A stretch of 61,997 nt of DNA from NCBI GenBank assembly GCA_027682925.1, contig JAQCYU010000013.1, positions 1 through 61,997 on the forward strand, read 5' to 3'. Both the position numbers and the translations under genes were made by a program. The DNA comes from Coriobacteriaceae bacterium AF45-21 (GTDB taxonomy: Bacteria > Actinomycetota > Coriobacteriia > Coriobacteriales > Coriobacteriaceae). Numbering within the stretch: the stretch's first letter is position 1; each line of letters begins with the position of its first letter. Of this stretch, positions 45,807-56,332 are shown one piece after another. Under the pieces are notes generated by a model. The model saw only the letters and a list, made by a program, of their open reading frames with translations. It was not told the DNA's origin and searched no databases.

Positions 45807-46872
45807 ATGGCGCTTCCTATGGTTTACGGCGGTCCCGGCCGGTATGTTCAGGGGCCGGGGGAGCTTTCGCGTCAGGGCAGGTATTTGTCATGGTTGGGCT
45901 GCGCTGCCTATGTCTTGTTTGACCAGGGCACCGAGGATCGGCTGTGCAGGCAGATCGTCGATGGATTTCTGGATGAAGATCTGAGTGAGCCGTTCTTTAA
46001 GATTTATGACGGTCCGTGTACGGAAGAGGCCGTTGCCGAAATGGCTAAGGAGCCCAGGCTGAGTATTGCGACATGGTGGTGGGTATCGGCGGCGGCAAGA
46101 TGCTCGATATCGCCAAGGCAGTAGCGTTTTATGCCGAGCTGCCGTTGTGCGTATGTCCCACGGCGGCCTCGATGGATGGTCCGTGCAGCGCGATTTCGGT
46201 GCTGTACCACGAGGATGGGTCGTTCGACCGCTACCTGATGCTCGAGAAGAATCCAGACCTGGTCGTGGTCGATACCAACGTGGTCGCGGCGGCCCCACTG
46301 CGTATGACGGTTGCTGGTATGGGCGATGCGCTGGCAACGTACTTCGAGGCGCGTTCGTGCGCCGCGGCGCACGGCGCCAACGAGCACGGTGCGCGCCGGG
46401 GCACTTGGCACTGGTCGCGGCACGTGCCTGCTACGACACGCTTATGGAATGCGGCGTCGCTGCCAAGCGCGATCTCAAAAAGGGATGTACGTCGCCAGCG
46501 GTTGAACGCCTGATCGAGTGCAATATTTTGCTCTCGGGTGTCGGCTTTGAGAGTGGCGGCTTGGCGTTGGCGCATGCCATCGCCAACGGCCTGACGATTC
46601 TGCCCGAGTGCAAGGCCATGCATGGTGAGGCCGTGGCATTTGGCCTGGTGGTGCAGCTGCGCTTGGAGCGCGCGCCCGAGCTTGATCAGGTGCTCGAGTT
46701 TTGCCGGCGCGTCGGTCTGCCGACGACGCTCGAGGAGCTGAGCCTTGGCGAGATTTCCGATGCCGATCTGCTGAGCGTTGCGGACGCAACTTTTAAGAAC
46801 GAGCGTAACATGGCCAACGAGCAGGCCAAGGTGACCAAACAAAAGCTCGTGCAGCTCATGTGCGAGGCATAG
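45807..46872 (+). CDS. Glycerol dehydrogenase-like protein, divergent paralogue (two apparent frameshifts)
   Basis: The product of about 355 residues starts MALPMVYGGPGRYVQGPGEL and carries the family blocks MVVGIGGGKMLDIAKAVAFY, CPTAASMDGPCSAISVLYH, AGMGDALATYFEAR and GGLALAHAIANGLTILPE. The sequence is clearly diverged from the gldA product upstream. The frame slips near 46055 (CCCAGGCTGAG, expected CCC-AAG-GCT-GAG) and again around 46395 before PGHLALVAARACYDTLME. If both shifts are sequencing errors the protein is intact; otherwise it is a pseudogene. The substrate may not be glycerol. Confidence 0.8.
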
Positions 46873-47023
46873 TTTGGCGCTTGATTGGCCTTGTGCAACC
46901 GAGGCGGCGATAGGCCATGGGCTATTTGCCGCAAAGATGCTCCGCGTGTAATTTGCCCGAGGCGTGGGCCGATAGCGTATCATTATCTCTTGCTTGTTTG
47001 CACTGCTCAGGGAGGGGCCGCGC

Positions 47024-48277
47024 ATGGCGCAGGAACACGATCTGTTTGATGACATTATCGAGATCAGCAAGGGTTTCGACTTTCTTAAAAACCCGCTTGG
47101 CGGTGTGACCGATGCGCTCGATCCGTCGGCGCCGCAGTGGAATCCTGCCGACTACAAGGAACGTCCGCGCGGTAACACCATTCCGTGCTTGACCTGCAAA
47201 AACGAAAAGAGCGGCTGCACCGCGTGCATGGACGTGTGCCCGGTCAACGCTATCGAGGTCGAGGAAGACGCCATCGAGATCCTCGACTCCTGCCGCAAGT
47301 GCGGCCTGTGTGCTGCTGCCTGTCCGACCGAGGCAATCATCTCGCCGCGCCTGGCGCCTAAAAACCTGTATGACGACATTGTCTCGGCGGCTACGAGTCA
47401 CGAGACCGCCTACGTTACCTGCACGCGTGCCCTTAAGCGCATGCCGCGCGAGAACGAGGTCGTCGTTGCCTGCGTGGGCGATATTACTGCCGAGACTTGG
47501 TTCTCGGTGCTTGCCGACTATCCCAACGTGAGCGTCTACCTGCCACTGGGCGTGTGCGATAAGTGCCGCAACACCGGTGGCGAGGACATGCTGGGCGAGG
47601 CGATTGCGAAGGCCGAGGAATGGGCTGGTACGGGCATGGGCCTGGAGGTCGACCCCAAGAGCCTCAAATGCCATAAGCGCCGCGAGTACGAGCGCAAGGA
47701 GTACATGGAAAAGATTGCCCGCACCACGGGCCTTACCGTGACCAAGCTCAACCCGGCAACGGCGGCGCTGGCCTCGGTGACGCAGAAGCTCAAAGCCCAT
47801 CGCCATCAGATCACCCAGCTGGAGCGCACACTCAACACCATGTGCGGTACCACGACGACCAAGCGTCGCCGTTCGCTCACGCACGGGCGACAGCTGGTGC
47901 TTTCGACGCTGCAGAACCATCCCGAGCTTGCCCAGAACATGCAGGTGAGCACGCCGGAGTGCGATTTTGACAAGTGTACGTCGTGCGACGAGTGCGTCAA
48001 TGCGTGCCCCACATTCGCCTGCGATTTGGTGGGAAGCGGCCGCTTTGCGCTGGAGTCCACGTACTGCCTGGGCTGTGGCGCCTGCGTCAAGGTGTGTCCC
48101 GAGCATGCACTCAAGCTGGTCCAACACGATGCGTCCAACCTGGTCGTCGTCGATCCCGAAGCCGAGGAAAAGGCCGCCCAGAAGGCGAAGGCTCACGAGG
48201 AGGCCGAGAAGGTCAAGGCCGAGGCAAAGGCCAAGCTCGATAAGATGCTCGACCAGGTGGAGAAGCTCGCGGACTAG
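47024..48277 (+). CDS. Polyferredoxin-type 4Fe-4S protein
   Basis: The 417-residue protein has two pairs of ferredoxin motifs: CLTCKNEKSGCTACMDVCP and CRKCGLCAAACP near residues 53-106, then CTSCDECVNACP and CLGCGACVKVCP near 322-364. The middle (about 115-305) includes further Cys (GVCDKCRN) and the tail is a charged coiled coil (EEKAAQKAKAHEEAEKV). This suggests soluble electron transfer between redox enzymes, partner unknown. GGGAGGGG precedes ATG 47024. The first motif is unusually spaced. No oxidoreductase gene is directly adjacent in an operon. Confidence 0.87.
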   Translation: MAQEHDLFDDIIEISKGFDFLKNPLGGVTDALDPSAPQWNPADYKERPRGNTIPCLTCKNEKSGCTACMDVCPVNAIEVEEDAIEILDSCRKCGLCAAACPTEAIISPRLAPKNLYDDIVSAATSHETAYVTCTRALKRMPRENEVVVACVGDITAETWFSVLADYPNVSVYLPLGVCDKCRNTGGEDMLGEAIAKAEEWAGTGMGLEVDPKSLKCHKRREYERKEYMEKIARTTGLTVTKLNPATAALASVTQKLKAHRHQITQLERTLNTMCGTTTTKRRRSLTHGRQLVLSTLQNHPELAQNMQVSTPECDFDKCTSCDECVNACPTFACDLVGSGRFALESTYCLGCGACVKVCPEHALKLVQHDASNLVVVDPEAEEKAAQKAKAHEEAEKVKAEAKAKLDKMLDQVEKLAD

Positions 48278-48296
48278 CTAAAAGAGCGTAAATGAT

Positions 48297-48333
48297 GGCC
48301 GATGGGACAGGTACTGCCCCATCGGCCAAAAAA
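48297..48333. terminator. REP-like hairpin acting as a terminator
   Basis: GGCCGATGGG pairs with CCCATCGGCC around ACAGGTACTGC. AAAAAA follows on the plus strand, so on the minus strand a T-run precedes the stem. It may end transcription from the polyferredoxin side only weakly. The GGGACAGG core matches the REP-like family. Confidence 0.55.
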
Positions 48334-48398
48334 GTTGCGGTGGAACAGTTCCTGTTTTGCCCTTAAGCTGGCCATTCTAGGAACTATTCCACCGCAAC
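48334..48398. repeat. Long palindrome with 20-bp arms
   Basis: GTTGCGGTGGAACAGTTCCT at 48334-48353 pairs with AGGAACTATTCCACCGCAAC at 48379-48398 with one mismatch. It abuts the previous hairpin and has a GGAACAG core. It lies 11 bases downstream of the stop codon of the minus-strand GntR gene. Confidence 0.75.
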
Positions 48399-48408
48399 TA
48401 ATAGATGG

Positions 48409-49164
48409 TTAGTTCATGCTGCTTTGGTGGCCGGTTCGACCGCTACCGTTGCGCGTCACGGTTTCATGGAGCAAAAAGAACCCGGGGACCTGTTTGGTCT
48501 CGGTGTATTCCATAAGGATGCCGTCGGCGTTGTAGGTCTGCCCGCGTATAACGGCGAGTGCGTTAAAGTCGTCAAGATCGAGCACACGCGTATCCTCGGG
48601 CGTGGGATGCTCGATCGTTACATCGCGTTTGCCCGTGGCAATCTTAATGCCAAGATCTTCTTCGAGGTAACGATAGATCGAGTCGTTGACAATCTCGGGT
48701 GTCAGCCCCGGTACTTGTGAGCTTAGGTAATAGGAGTCGTCGGAGCACACGGCTTGTCCGTCTGCATAACGGATGCGTTTGGCGCGTGTGAGCTCACAGC
48801 CTTCGGGAAACCCAGTAATCTTGGAGAGCGCCTTGCTGCAGATGAGGAGCTCAAAGACGGTGGTGACAGTCTTGAGCTCAAAGCCTCGGTTGACCGCGAT
48901 TTCCTTAAAGGTCTCGAGTCCGCCGCCACCACGACTCTTCTCGTCACTGATGTTGCGAATGACGCGCATGCCTTTGCCTTGCTGGGGGAGCACGTAACCA
49001 TCTGCCGCAAGCATCGAGATGGCGCGACGGACCGTCATGCGCGAACAGTCAAACAGCTGCGTGAGCTCAGTCTCCGAAGGCAGATAACTCTGATAGGCGT
49101 ATGTGCCGTCGTCAATCGACTGCTTCACGTTGTCATAAATAGTTTGGAAGATGGCTCGCGCCAT
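48409..49164 (-). CDS. GntR/HutC-family transcriptional regulator
   Basis: The 251-residue protein has an N-terminal winged helix (SYLPSETELTQLFDCSRMTVRRAISMLAADGYV..QGKGMRV, residues 25-68) and a C-terminal UTRA effector domain (about 90-240). HutC-type regulators bind sugar phosphates or similar ligands. CTAGGAGACC precedes the start. It neighbours a dehydrogenase, an EIICB and a GH4 enzyme, so it is the likely local repressor. TCTAGA-centred palindromes at 50319-50334 and 50447-50462 are candidate sites. Confidence 0.92.
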   Translation of the reverse strand: MARAIFQTIYDNVKQSIDDGTYAYQSYLPSETELTQLFDCSRMTVRRAISMLAADGYVLPQQGKGMRVIRNISDEKSRGGGGLETFKEIAVNRGFELKTVTTVFELLICSKALSKITGFPEGCELTRAKRIRYADGQAVCSDDSYYLSSQVPGLTPEIVNDSIYRYLEEDLGIKIATGKRDVTIEHPTPEDTRVLDLDDFNALAVIRGQTYNADGILMEYTETKQVPGFFLLHETVTRNGSGRTGHQSSMN

Positions 49165-49229
49165 GACGGTCTCCTAGAGCTGGGTGCGCGAACGACGGGT
49201 GAGGGCCGCCCGCGCAGGTGTCAATCGAT

Positions 49230-50254
49230 TTACTTGCTGGGGTCGATTATATATTTACCCATGGCACGCAGGGCCGGGTCTGACAGGATGGCGCCGAGTT
49301 CGTCGAGGGAGGCCACTTTTGCGACCATCGAGGAAACGTCGATCCTGCCCGAGTCGATGAGCTCGAGCGCGCGACGCTGCGTATAAGGGTTGATGTAGGA
49401 CGAGGTGAGCACAAGCTCCTTCTGGAAGACCTCGAAGGGCTTGACGGTGATTGTCTCATCGGGCTTGGTGAGGCCGAACATCATGACCGTAGCCTTGTGG
49501 CCGGCGATCTGGATGGCCTGCTCGATGGTGACGGGCTTGCCAACACACTCGATAACGACATTGACGTTGCCGACGCCTCCTGCTTCAGGCGGGCCGGGAC
49601 GTCCTCGTGGATGGAATCAATTGCCAGATCGGCGCCGAGTTTGAGCGCAACCTCGCGCTTGCCCTCGACGGGCTCGAGCAAGACAACCTTGGTGGCGCCG
49701 GCGTTTTTGGCAAGCTGCATCATGAGCAGACCGATCATGCCACCGCCGATGACGACAACCGTGCTGCCGGGCTTGATGTTGCACATATCGATGCCGTGCA
49801 GGCAGCAGGCGACGGGCTCGGTCATAGCACCTTGCTCAAAGCTGGTGTGATCGCCCAACTTGTAGACTTGCTGCATATCGACGGAGCAGTACTCGGCAAA
49901 GCCGCCGTTAACGGTGGTGCCGTAACCGGTCATATGCTCGCAGTAGTGGTTGATTCCGTCGCGGCAGGGTTCGCAGCAGCCGCAGGGATGGTTTGGGTCG
50001 ATGCACACGCGATCGCCCGGTTTAAAGCCAGCGACGTCGCTGCCCACGGCCTCGACAACCCCCGCAAACTCATGACCAAGGATCGTGGGCGGGGTAACGT
50101 CGGCTGCACCCTTGTCGCCTTCATAGATATGAACGTCGGTACCGCAGACGCCGCAAGCCTTGACGTTGATCAGAACGTCGCGCTTGCCCACGGCCGGCTT
50201 TGTCGAATCCTCGACCCTGAGATCGTGCTTTCCATAGAAGACCGCGCTTTTCAT
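49230..50254 (-). CDS. Zinc-dependent medium-chain dehydrogenase, sorbitol/threonine type (apparent frameshift)
   Basis: The product of about 342 residues has the catalytic-zinc motifs CGVCGTDVHIYEG and GHEFAGVVEAVG, structural-zinc cysteines in PNHPCGCCEPCRDGINHYC, and the NAD(P) loop VVVIGGGMIGLL. Near 49578 the frame slips; CAG-GAG-GGC-GTC is expected for CAGGAGGCGTC, joining RLKQE-GVGNVNVVIECVG and leading to MMFGLTKPDETITVK. It is divergent from the PTS gene. A sugar alcohol or keto-sugar substrate is inferred from context. Confidence 0.88.
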
Positions 50255-50299
50255 GGTGACTCCTTAACGTGGTGGTGAATGTTGTAATGAAGTATAGGT

Positions 50300-50462
50300 A
50301 TGTCTGCAGATATAGACAAGCATATCTAGACAAGTAAAAAAGAAATATGAATTGCAGCTATCACCTATATCAGATTTAGCAGGCGAAATACTGGACATAT
50401 ACCGTTTACGGCCAATAATCAACCGTTTACCGACCGTAGTATTTATACTAACTTGTCTAGAT
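50300..50462. promoter_or_regulatory. GntR-type operators between divergent dehydrogenase and PTS genes
   Basis: ACTTGTCTAGATAAGT at 50447-50462 is a near-perfect 16-base palindrome. CATATCTAGACAAGTA at 50319-50334 is the same site inverted, and TGTCTGCAGATATAGACA at about 50302-50319 is a weaker one. The region is AT-rich, and TATTTATACT near 50441 could be a -10 element. Sites at both ends suit joint control of both divergent genes. Confidence 0.65.
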
Positions 50463-50610
50463 AAGTGATATGATAAAAATAGAAGCGCAAGAAGTCAGGG
50501 AAGCGGGCCCACCCGTCCTATTGCACGAGGTACACGCAAACGGCGCGTCTGCGGTCTCGAGTGAAGCCAAAACCGCAGCGCTCCGAATGAAGAGAGGGGG
50601 ATTCCCCGTC

Positions 50611-52218
50611 ATGATGCAAAAGATACAACGTTTCGGCGGTGCAATGTACACGCCTGCAATTCTTTTCGCATTTTCCGGAATCGTCGTCGGCCTGGGTACG
50701 TTGTTTACCACCGAGGCGATCTTTGGCGAGATGGCCACAGCGGGTCATCTTTGGTTTGATTGCTGGAATGTGCTGCTCCAGGGTGGTTGGACGCTCTTTA
50801 ACCAGATGCCGTTGCTGTTTTGCGTAGCGTTGCCAATCTCGCTCGCGAACAAGCAGAACGCTCGCTGCTGCATGGAGACTTTGGCCATCTACCTTACCTT
50901 CAACTACTTTGTAAGCACAATCTTGGGGCAGTGGGGCCCTGTCTTTGGTGTCGACTACTCTGTCGAGGCGGGCAGCGGTACTGGTCTTGCCACTATCGCA
51001 AGCATCAAAACGCTTGACATGGGCATCATGGGCGCGCTCATTATCTCTGGTATCGCCACGATGCTGCATAACAAGTTCTTCGACACCGAACTTCCTGAGT
51101 GGCTGGGCGTGTTCTCGGGCTCCGTGTTCATTTATATGATCGGTTTCTTCGTTATGGTTCCGGTCGCTCTTATTGCCTGCCTGGTGTGGCCGCATGTTCA
51201 GGCTGCTATCTCCGCCTTCCAGGGATTCATCCTTTCCGCCGGTACGTTTGGCGTGGGCGTCTTTGCTTTCTTCGAGCGCGTGCTGATCCCTACAGGCCTT
51301 CACCACTTTATCTATACGCCGTTCTATTACGACAACGCGGCGGTCAATGGCGGCATCTTTGCCGCTTGGGCTAACATCCTGCCCCAACTGGCTGCCGATC
51401 CGAGCATTGCTCTTAAGGATGCCGCACCCTGGGCTGCCTATACCTGCCCTGGATGGACTAAAGTCTTCGGCTCGCTTGGCGTTGCCATTGCGTTTTATAT
51501 GACCGCCAAGCCCGAGCGCAAGCAGCGCGTCAAGGCTCTGCTCATCCCCGTCACCCTTACCGCTATGCTTTGCGGTATTACCGAGCCGCTTGACTTCACC
51601 TTCCTGTTCATCGCGCCCGGCCTGTTCGTCGTCCACTGCGTGCTCGGAGCGCTTGGCTGCATGGCTCAAAACCTCCTTGGCGTCGTGGGCATCTTCGACG
51701 GCGGCATCATCTCGATGCTCTCGTGGGACTGGCTGCCCCTTTGGGCCGCACACGGTCTGCAGTACACCATCTCCATCCTTGTCGGTCTGTGCTTTACCGC
51801 CCTTTGGGTCGTGGTCTTCCGTTTCCTGATCGTCAAGTTCGACTTTAAGACCCCCGGTCGCGAGGATGACGATGTTGAGGTCGAGCTCAAGTCCAAGGCC
51901 GACTACAAGCAAAAGCAGGGCGCTGCTGCTGGCAAATCGGTCGCCCAGAGTAAAGATGATGAGCGCTTGGTGCTTGCCGAGAACATCCTCGATCTACTCG
52001 GTGGCACGGATAACATCATCGATGTAACTAACTGCGCTACCCGTCTGCGCGTTAACGTCAAGGACAAGAGCGTCGTTGCACCCGAGGCTTCCTTCAAGGC
52101 GATCGGTACGCATGGCTTGGTGGTCCAAGGTCAGTCAATCCAGGTCATCATCGGCCTTACCGTCCCGCAGGTTCGCGAGAAGTTCGAGAGTCTTCTGAAG
52201 TTCGAGAGTCTTCTGTAA
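50611..52218 (+). CDS. PTS EIICB component, alpha-glucoside/maltose type
   Basis: The protein of about 535 residues imports and phosphorylates a glucoside. The EIIC part (about residues 1-420) has ten or so membrane helices and the conserved GITEPLDFTFLFIAPGLF. The EIIB part has the phosphorylated Cys in TNCATRLRVNV. No EIIA domain is present. I start at ATG 50611 (AGAGAGGGGG upstream), giving MMQKIQRFGGAMYTPA; an upstream in-frame ATG would add a hydrophilic 47-residue extension. The last residues, KFESLLKFESLL, come from a tandem 18-base duplication just before the stop. A GH4 gene follows. Confidence 0.92.
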   Translation: MMQKIQRFGGAMYTPAILFAFSGIVVGLGTLFTTEAIFGEMATAGHLWFDCWNVLLQGGWTLFNQMPLLFCVALPISLANKQNARCCMETLAIYLTFNYFVSTILGQWGPVFGVDYSVEAGSGTGLATIASIKTLDMGIMGALIISGIATMLHNKFFDTELPEWLGVFSGSVFIYMIGFFVMVPVALIACLVWPHVQAAISAFQGFILSAGTFGVGVFAFFERVLIPTGLHHFIYTPFYYDNAAVNGGIFAAWANILPQLAADPSIALKDAAPWAAYTCPGWTKVFGSLGVAIAFYMTAKPERKQRVKALLIPVTLTAMLCGITEPLDFTFLFIAPGLFVVHCVLGALGCMAQNLLGVVGIFDGGIISMLSWDWLPLWAAHGLQYTISILVGLCFTALWVVVFRFLIVKFDFKTPGREDDDVEVELKSKADYKQKQGAAAGKSVAQSKDDERLVLAENILDLLGGTDNIIDVTNCATRLRVNVKDKSVVAPEASFKAIGTHGLVVQGQSIQVIIGLTVPQVREKFESLLKFESLL

Positions 52219-52236
52219 ACCATCGTCCATCGAAAC

Positions 52237-52276
52237 AATCGGCCTTGCAGAGCCGGTATGCACCGCAAGGCCGATT
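52237..52276 (+). terminator. Hairpin between the PTS and GH4 genes
   Basis: AATCGGCCTTGC pairs perfectly with GCAAGGCCGATT across 16 bases. No T-run follows, so it may attenuate or protect RNA ends rather than fully terminate. Confidence 0.6.
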
Positions 52277-52346
52277 CTAGAGATAAAAAACTCCACTTCT
52301 AGGTAACAATTCCAAACCGTACAGGCCGCGTGCGGGGATGGATTGA

Positions 52347-53717
<1,371 letters not shown>

Positions 53718-53844
53718 GGACTACTGTCTCGAACCCTCACGCATCTCTGCTTCATTTGCGCCGTCGTGGTGTCCGGATTCGCCCGGATGCTGCGGCGGCG
53801 CTATACTTATGCAGTTTGAAGTACCTGTACCAAAAGGAGCTGTC

Positions 53845-54921
53845 GTGTCCCTTTCCATCGGTATCGTGGGCCTGCCCAACGTGGGCAAGTCGACGCTGTT
53901 CACCGCGCTTACCAAAAAGACCGGCCTTGCCGCCAACTACCCGTTCGCCACGATCGACCCCAACGTGGGTATCGTCGACGTGCCCGATAGCCGCCTGCAA
54001 AAGCTCGCCGACATCGTCAACCCGGGCCGCATTGTGCCGGCTACGGTCGAGTTCGTCGACATCGCAGGTCTGGTGAAGGGCGCTAACGAGGGCGAGGGTC
54101 TGGGCAACCAGTTCTTGGCAAACATCCGCGAGACCGATGCCATCTGCGAGGTCGTGCGCTACTTTAAGGACCCCAACGTCATGCGTGAGGTGGGCCGCAC
54201 GGGCGAGTTCGTCGATCCCGCCGGCGATGCCGACACCATCATGACCGAGCTCATCCTGGCCGACATGGGCACGCTCGAGAAGCAGCTGCCCAAGCTCGAG
54301 AAGGAGGCCAAGCGCGACAAGGAGCTCATGCCCAAGTTTGAGGTGGCCAAGCGCCTGCTTGTCTGGCTCAACGAGGGCAAGCGCGCCGCATCCATGGAGA
54401 TGACCGACGAGGAGCGTGCCGCCGCCAAGGGCCTGTTCCTGCTCACCATGAAGCCCATCCTGTATGTGGCCAACGTGGACGAGGATATGCTCAACGACGA
54501 CCTGGCGCCCATCGACGGCGTCAAGCCGCTGCCCATCTGCGCCAAGATCGAGGCCGAGCTTTCCGAGCTCGATCCCGAGGACGCCGCCGACTACCTGGAG
54601 AGCCTGGGCTTGGAGCAGCCCGGTCTGGACGTGCTCGCGCAGGCAGCCTACAAGCTGCTCGGCCTGCAGTCGTTCTTTACGGCCGGCGAGATGGAGGTCA
54701 AGGCCTGGACGGTGCGTCAGGGCGCGACCGCCCCGCAGGCCGCCGGTGTCATCCACACCGACTTTGAGCGCGGCTTTATTAAGGCCGAGGTCATTGGCTA
54801 TGACGACTACATCGAGCTCGGCGGCGAGCAGGGCGCCAAAGCCGCTGGCAAGCTGCGTATTGAGGGCAAGGACTATGTCATGGCCGATGGCGACGTCGTG
54901 CACTTCCGCTTTAACGTGTAA
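53845..54921 (+). CDS. ychF: Redox-regulated ATPase/GTPase YchF (Obg family)
   Basis: The 358-residue protein has G1 [11 protein letters not shown], a TGS-like C-terminal domain ([24 protein letters not shown]) and [20 protein letters not shown] as G3. YchF binds ATP in preference to GTP and contacts ribosomes. The start is GTG 53845 behind AAAAGGAGC; the upstream in-frame extension lacks family similarity. Length matches the family (about 363). Confidence 0.96.
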   Translation: MSLSIGIVGLPNVGKSTLFTALTKKTGLAANYPFATIDPNVGIVDVPDSRLQKLADIVNPGRIVPATVEFVDIAGLVKGANEGEGLGNQFLANIRETDAICEVVRYFKDPNVMREVGRTGEFVDPAGDADTIMTELILADMGTLEKQLPKLEKEAKRDKELMPKFEVAKRLLVWLNEGKRAASMEMTDEERAAAKGLFLLTMKPILYVANVDEDMLNDDLAPIDGVKPLPICAKIEAELSELDPEDAADYLESLGLEQPGLDVLAQAAYKLLGLQSFFTAGEMEVKAWTVRQGATAPQAAGVIHTDFERGFIKAEVIGYDDYIELGGEQGAKAAGKLRIEGKDYVMADGDVVHFRFNV

Positions 54922-54932
54922 GGACGACGTGC

Positions 54933-55316
54933 ATGTTTAAATATGGTAAAAAAGCCGGCTACATGGGTATCGCGCTGCTGGTGCTTGCGGTGCTTCCGCT
55001 GGTGGTAGCGGCGTTTGTGATCCCCAACATTGGTCCCGAGGTGGCAACGAAGTTTAACGCCGCCGGCGAGGTAACGCGCTGGGGCAAGAGCTACGAGCTG
55101 CTGGCACTGCCGGTGCTCAACCTGCTGCTGAGCGTGGCGACGTATTTTACTGCCGGTCGTCAAGCAAAGAACAACGAAGACTCCGCTGTGATGGCACGTC
55201 TTACGTGCGAGCGCTACCTGCGCAACGGTTGCATCACGGGTGTGTTCCTCAACGTGATCAACGTTTACTTTATGTACTCGGCGATTACCGGAACGGGTTT
55301 TGGCTTGGGCTTTTAG
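54933..55316 (+). CDS. DUF1648/SdpI-like small membrane protein
   Basis: The 127-residue protein has three predicted membrane helices. It begins MFKYGKKAGYMGIALLVLAV, followed by the DUF1648-type motif VATKFNAAGEVTRWGKSYELLALPVLNLLLS. SdpI-type proteins include peptide-toxin immunity factors, but this one lacks the second half of SdpI. It lies 11 bases after ychF and may be cotranscribed. AAGGACG is the ribosome site. Confidence 0.78.
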   Translation: MFKYGKKAGYMGIALLVLAVLPLVVAAFVIPNIGPEVATKFNAAGEVTRWGKSYELLALPVLNLLLSVATYFTAGRQAKNNEDSAVMARLTCERYLRNGCITGVFLNVINVYFMYSAITGTGFGLGF

Positions 55317-55325
55317 CTTGTCCTT

Positions 55326-55715
55326 TTAGGCAACGAGCCTGCACGCATATTCAATGGCTGCTGCGAGGCCGCCGCTCGATCGTGGTTTAAATACCATGTC
55401 GGCGGCGGCCTCGTTTTCGTATCCGGCGCCGCGAAGGGCGAGTGCAATGCCGGCTTCTAAAAGGAGCGGCAGGCCGCGTTGGCTGGTTGCGATTACGGCA
55501 GCCTGATTGAGCGAGCAGCTATGCGTTTGGCATTGGATGGCAAGTTCACCTTGCGCCGGGCAAGGGACCAGAATGGCGGCGACGCGACTTGATAGCAATG
55601 CAAATGCTGTGCGCTCATCGGGCGAAAGACATTCTGCTTCAACGACGACGAGCTTGGGCGGTGCGCTGTTTGTGCGAAGCGTGGCTCGGTACGTGCGGAC
55701 CGAAGAACCCGACAT
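55326..55715 (-). CDS. Small protein of unknown function (129 aa)
   Basis: I place the start at ATG 55715 (AGGAGTTTTCT upstream) giving MSGSSVRTYRATLRTNS. The sequence is an alternating alpha/beta pattern: PKLVVVEAECLSPDERTAFALLSSRVAAILVPCP, then GLPLLLEAGIALALRGAGYE. It has three or four Cys but no recognised motif. It is divergent from a small XRE regulator, with a 24-base palindrome between them, so the regulator probably controls it. Confidence 0.65.
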   Translation of the reverse strand: MSGSSVRTYRATLRTNSAPPKLVVVEAECLSPDERTAFALLSSRVAAILVPCPAQGELAIQCQTHSCSLNQAAVIATSQRGLPLLLEAGIALALRGAGYENEAAADMVFKPRSSGGLAAAIEYACRLVA

Positions 55716-55738
55716 AGAAAACTCCTGTGTATTCGGCA

Positions 55739-55762
55739 AAACGTAAACTATAGTTTACGTTT
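55739..55762. promoter_or_regulatory. Perfect 24-base palindrome (operator)
   Basis: AAACGTAAACTA and its exact complement TAGTTTACGTTT are joined without a spacer, between divergent genes. It contains TATAGT, which could be a -10 element, so binding would block transcription. The XRE-type protein starting at 55792 is the obvious candidate to bind it. Confidence 0.8.
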
Positions 55763-55791
55763 ATGTTCGGCTCCATTTCAAACTCGTCTGC

Positions 55792-56010
55792 ATGGACGAA
55801 CGCGCGGAACAGATTCTTGGCAGGCGGGTCGAAGAGACACGCAGAGACCTTGGTATCTCCAAGGTTGATTTTTGTGTGGCGACAGGAATCAGCCGACCCT
55901 ACCTCGACCGAATCGAAGATGGAACGGCAAATTTCACGCTCAAGGTTCTATTTAAGATCGCGCCCGCACTCGGCATGACGGTGTCAGAGCTTCTCGAGGG
56001 GATCGAATAG
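55792..56010 (+). CDS. Small XRE-family DNA-binding regulator
   Basis: This 72-residue protein is a single Cro/C1-type helix-turn-helix domain: RRVEETRRDLGISKVDFCVA, TGISRPYLDRIEDGTANFTL, ending MTVSELLEGIE. The ATG at 55792 lacks a clear Shine-Dalgarno, and the palindrome with a possible -10 box lies 30 bases upstream, so the message may have a very short leader. Autoregulation and control of the divergent gene are likely. Confidence 0.85.
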   Translation: MDERAEQILGRRVEETRRDLGISKVDFCVATGISRPYLDRIEDGTANFTLKVLFKIAPALGMTVSELLEGIE

Positions 56011-56332
56011 GGCGTTCCCCCGCTGCTATTTGACGCTCTTTGGGCGGGTCCCCCTGGTTGCGATGTGCAAAATCGCGAGTATTCAGCACCAGTTCGGCTG
56101 TAGACGGTAGCTTGAGCGGCTGGTTTTGCCTTTTTGGTAGTAGTTAATCCACACGTTAAATAAAAATGAGGAATAAATATTTACTAGACGGCCCCTTCGT
56201 CCTAAAAGTTCGTCTAACAATTGGCCGATTCTATGCCTCTGGCGGAGAAATTGCAGAATACTCCGTTATTTGCACGGCCCGAGGGGGACCACCTGTCGTT
56301 TGAGGCTGCGATAAGTGGAACTGCCTTAGGGA
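56011..56332. other. 322-base intergenic region
   Basis: The middle (56140-56220) is AT-rich, with ACGTTAAATAAAAATGAGG. Short self-complementary words (AGACGG...CGTCT near 56187-56215) are present but no stable terminator. I find no ORF with a ribosome site. Confidence 0.4.
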
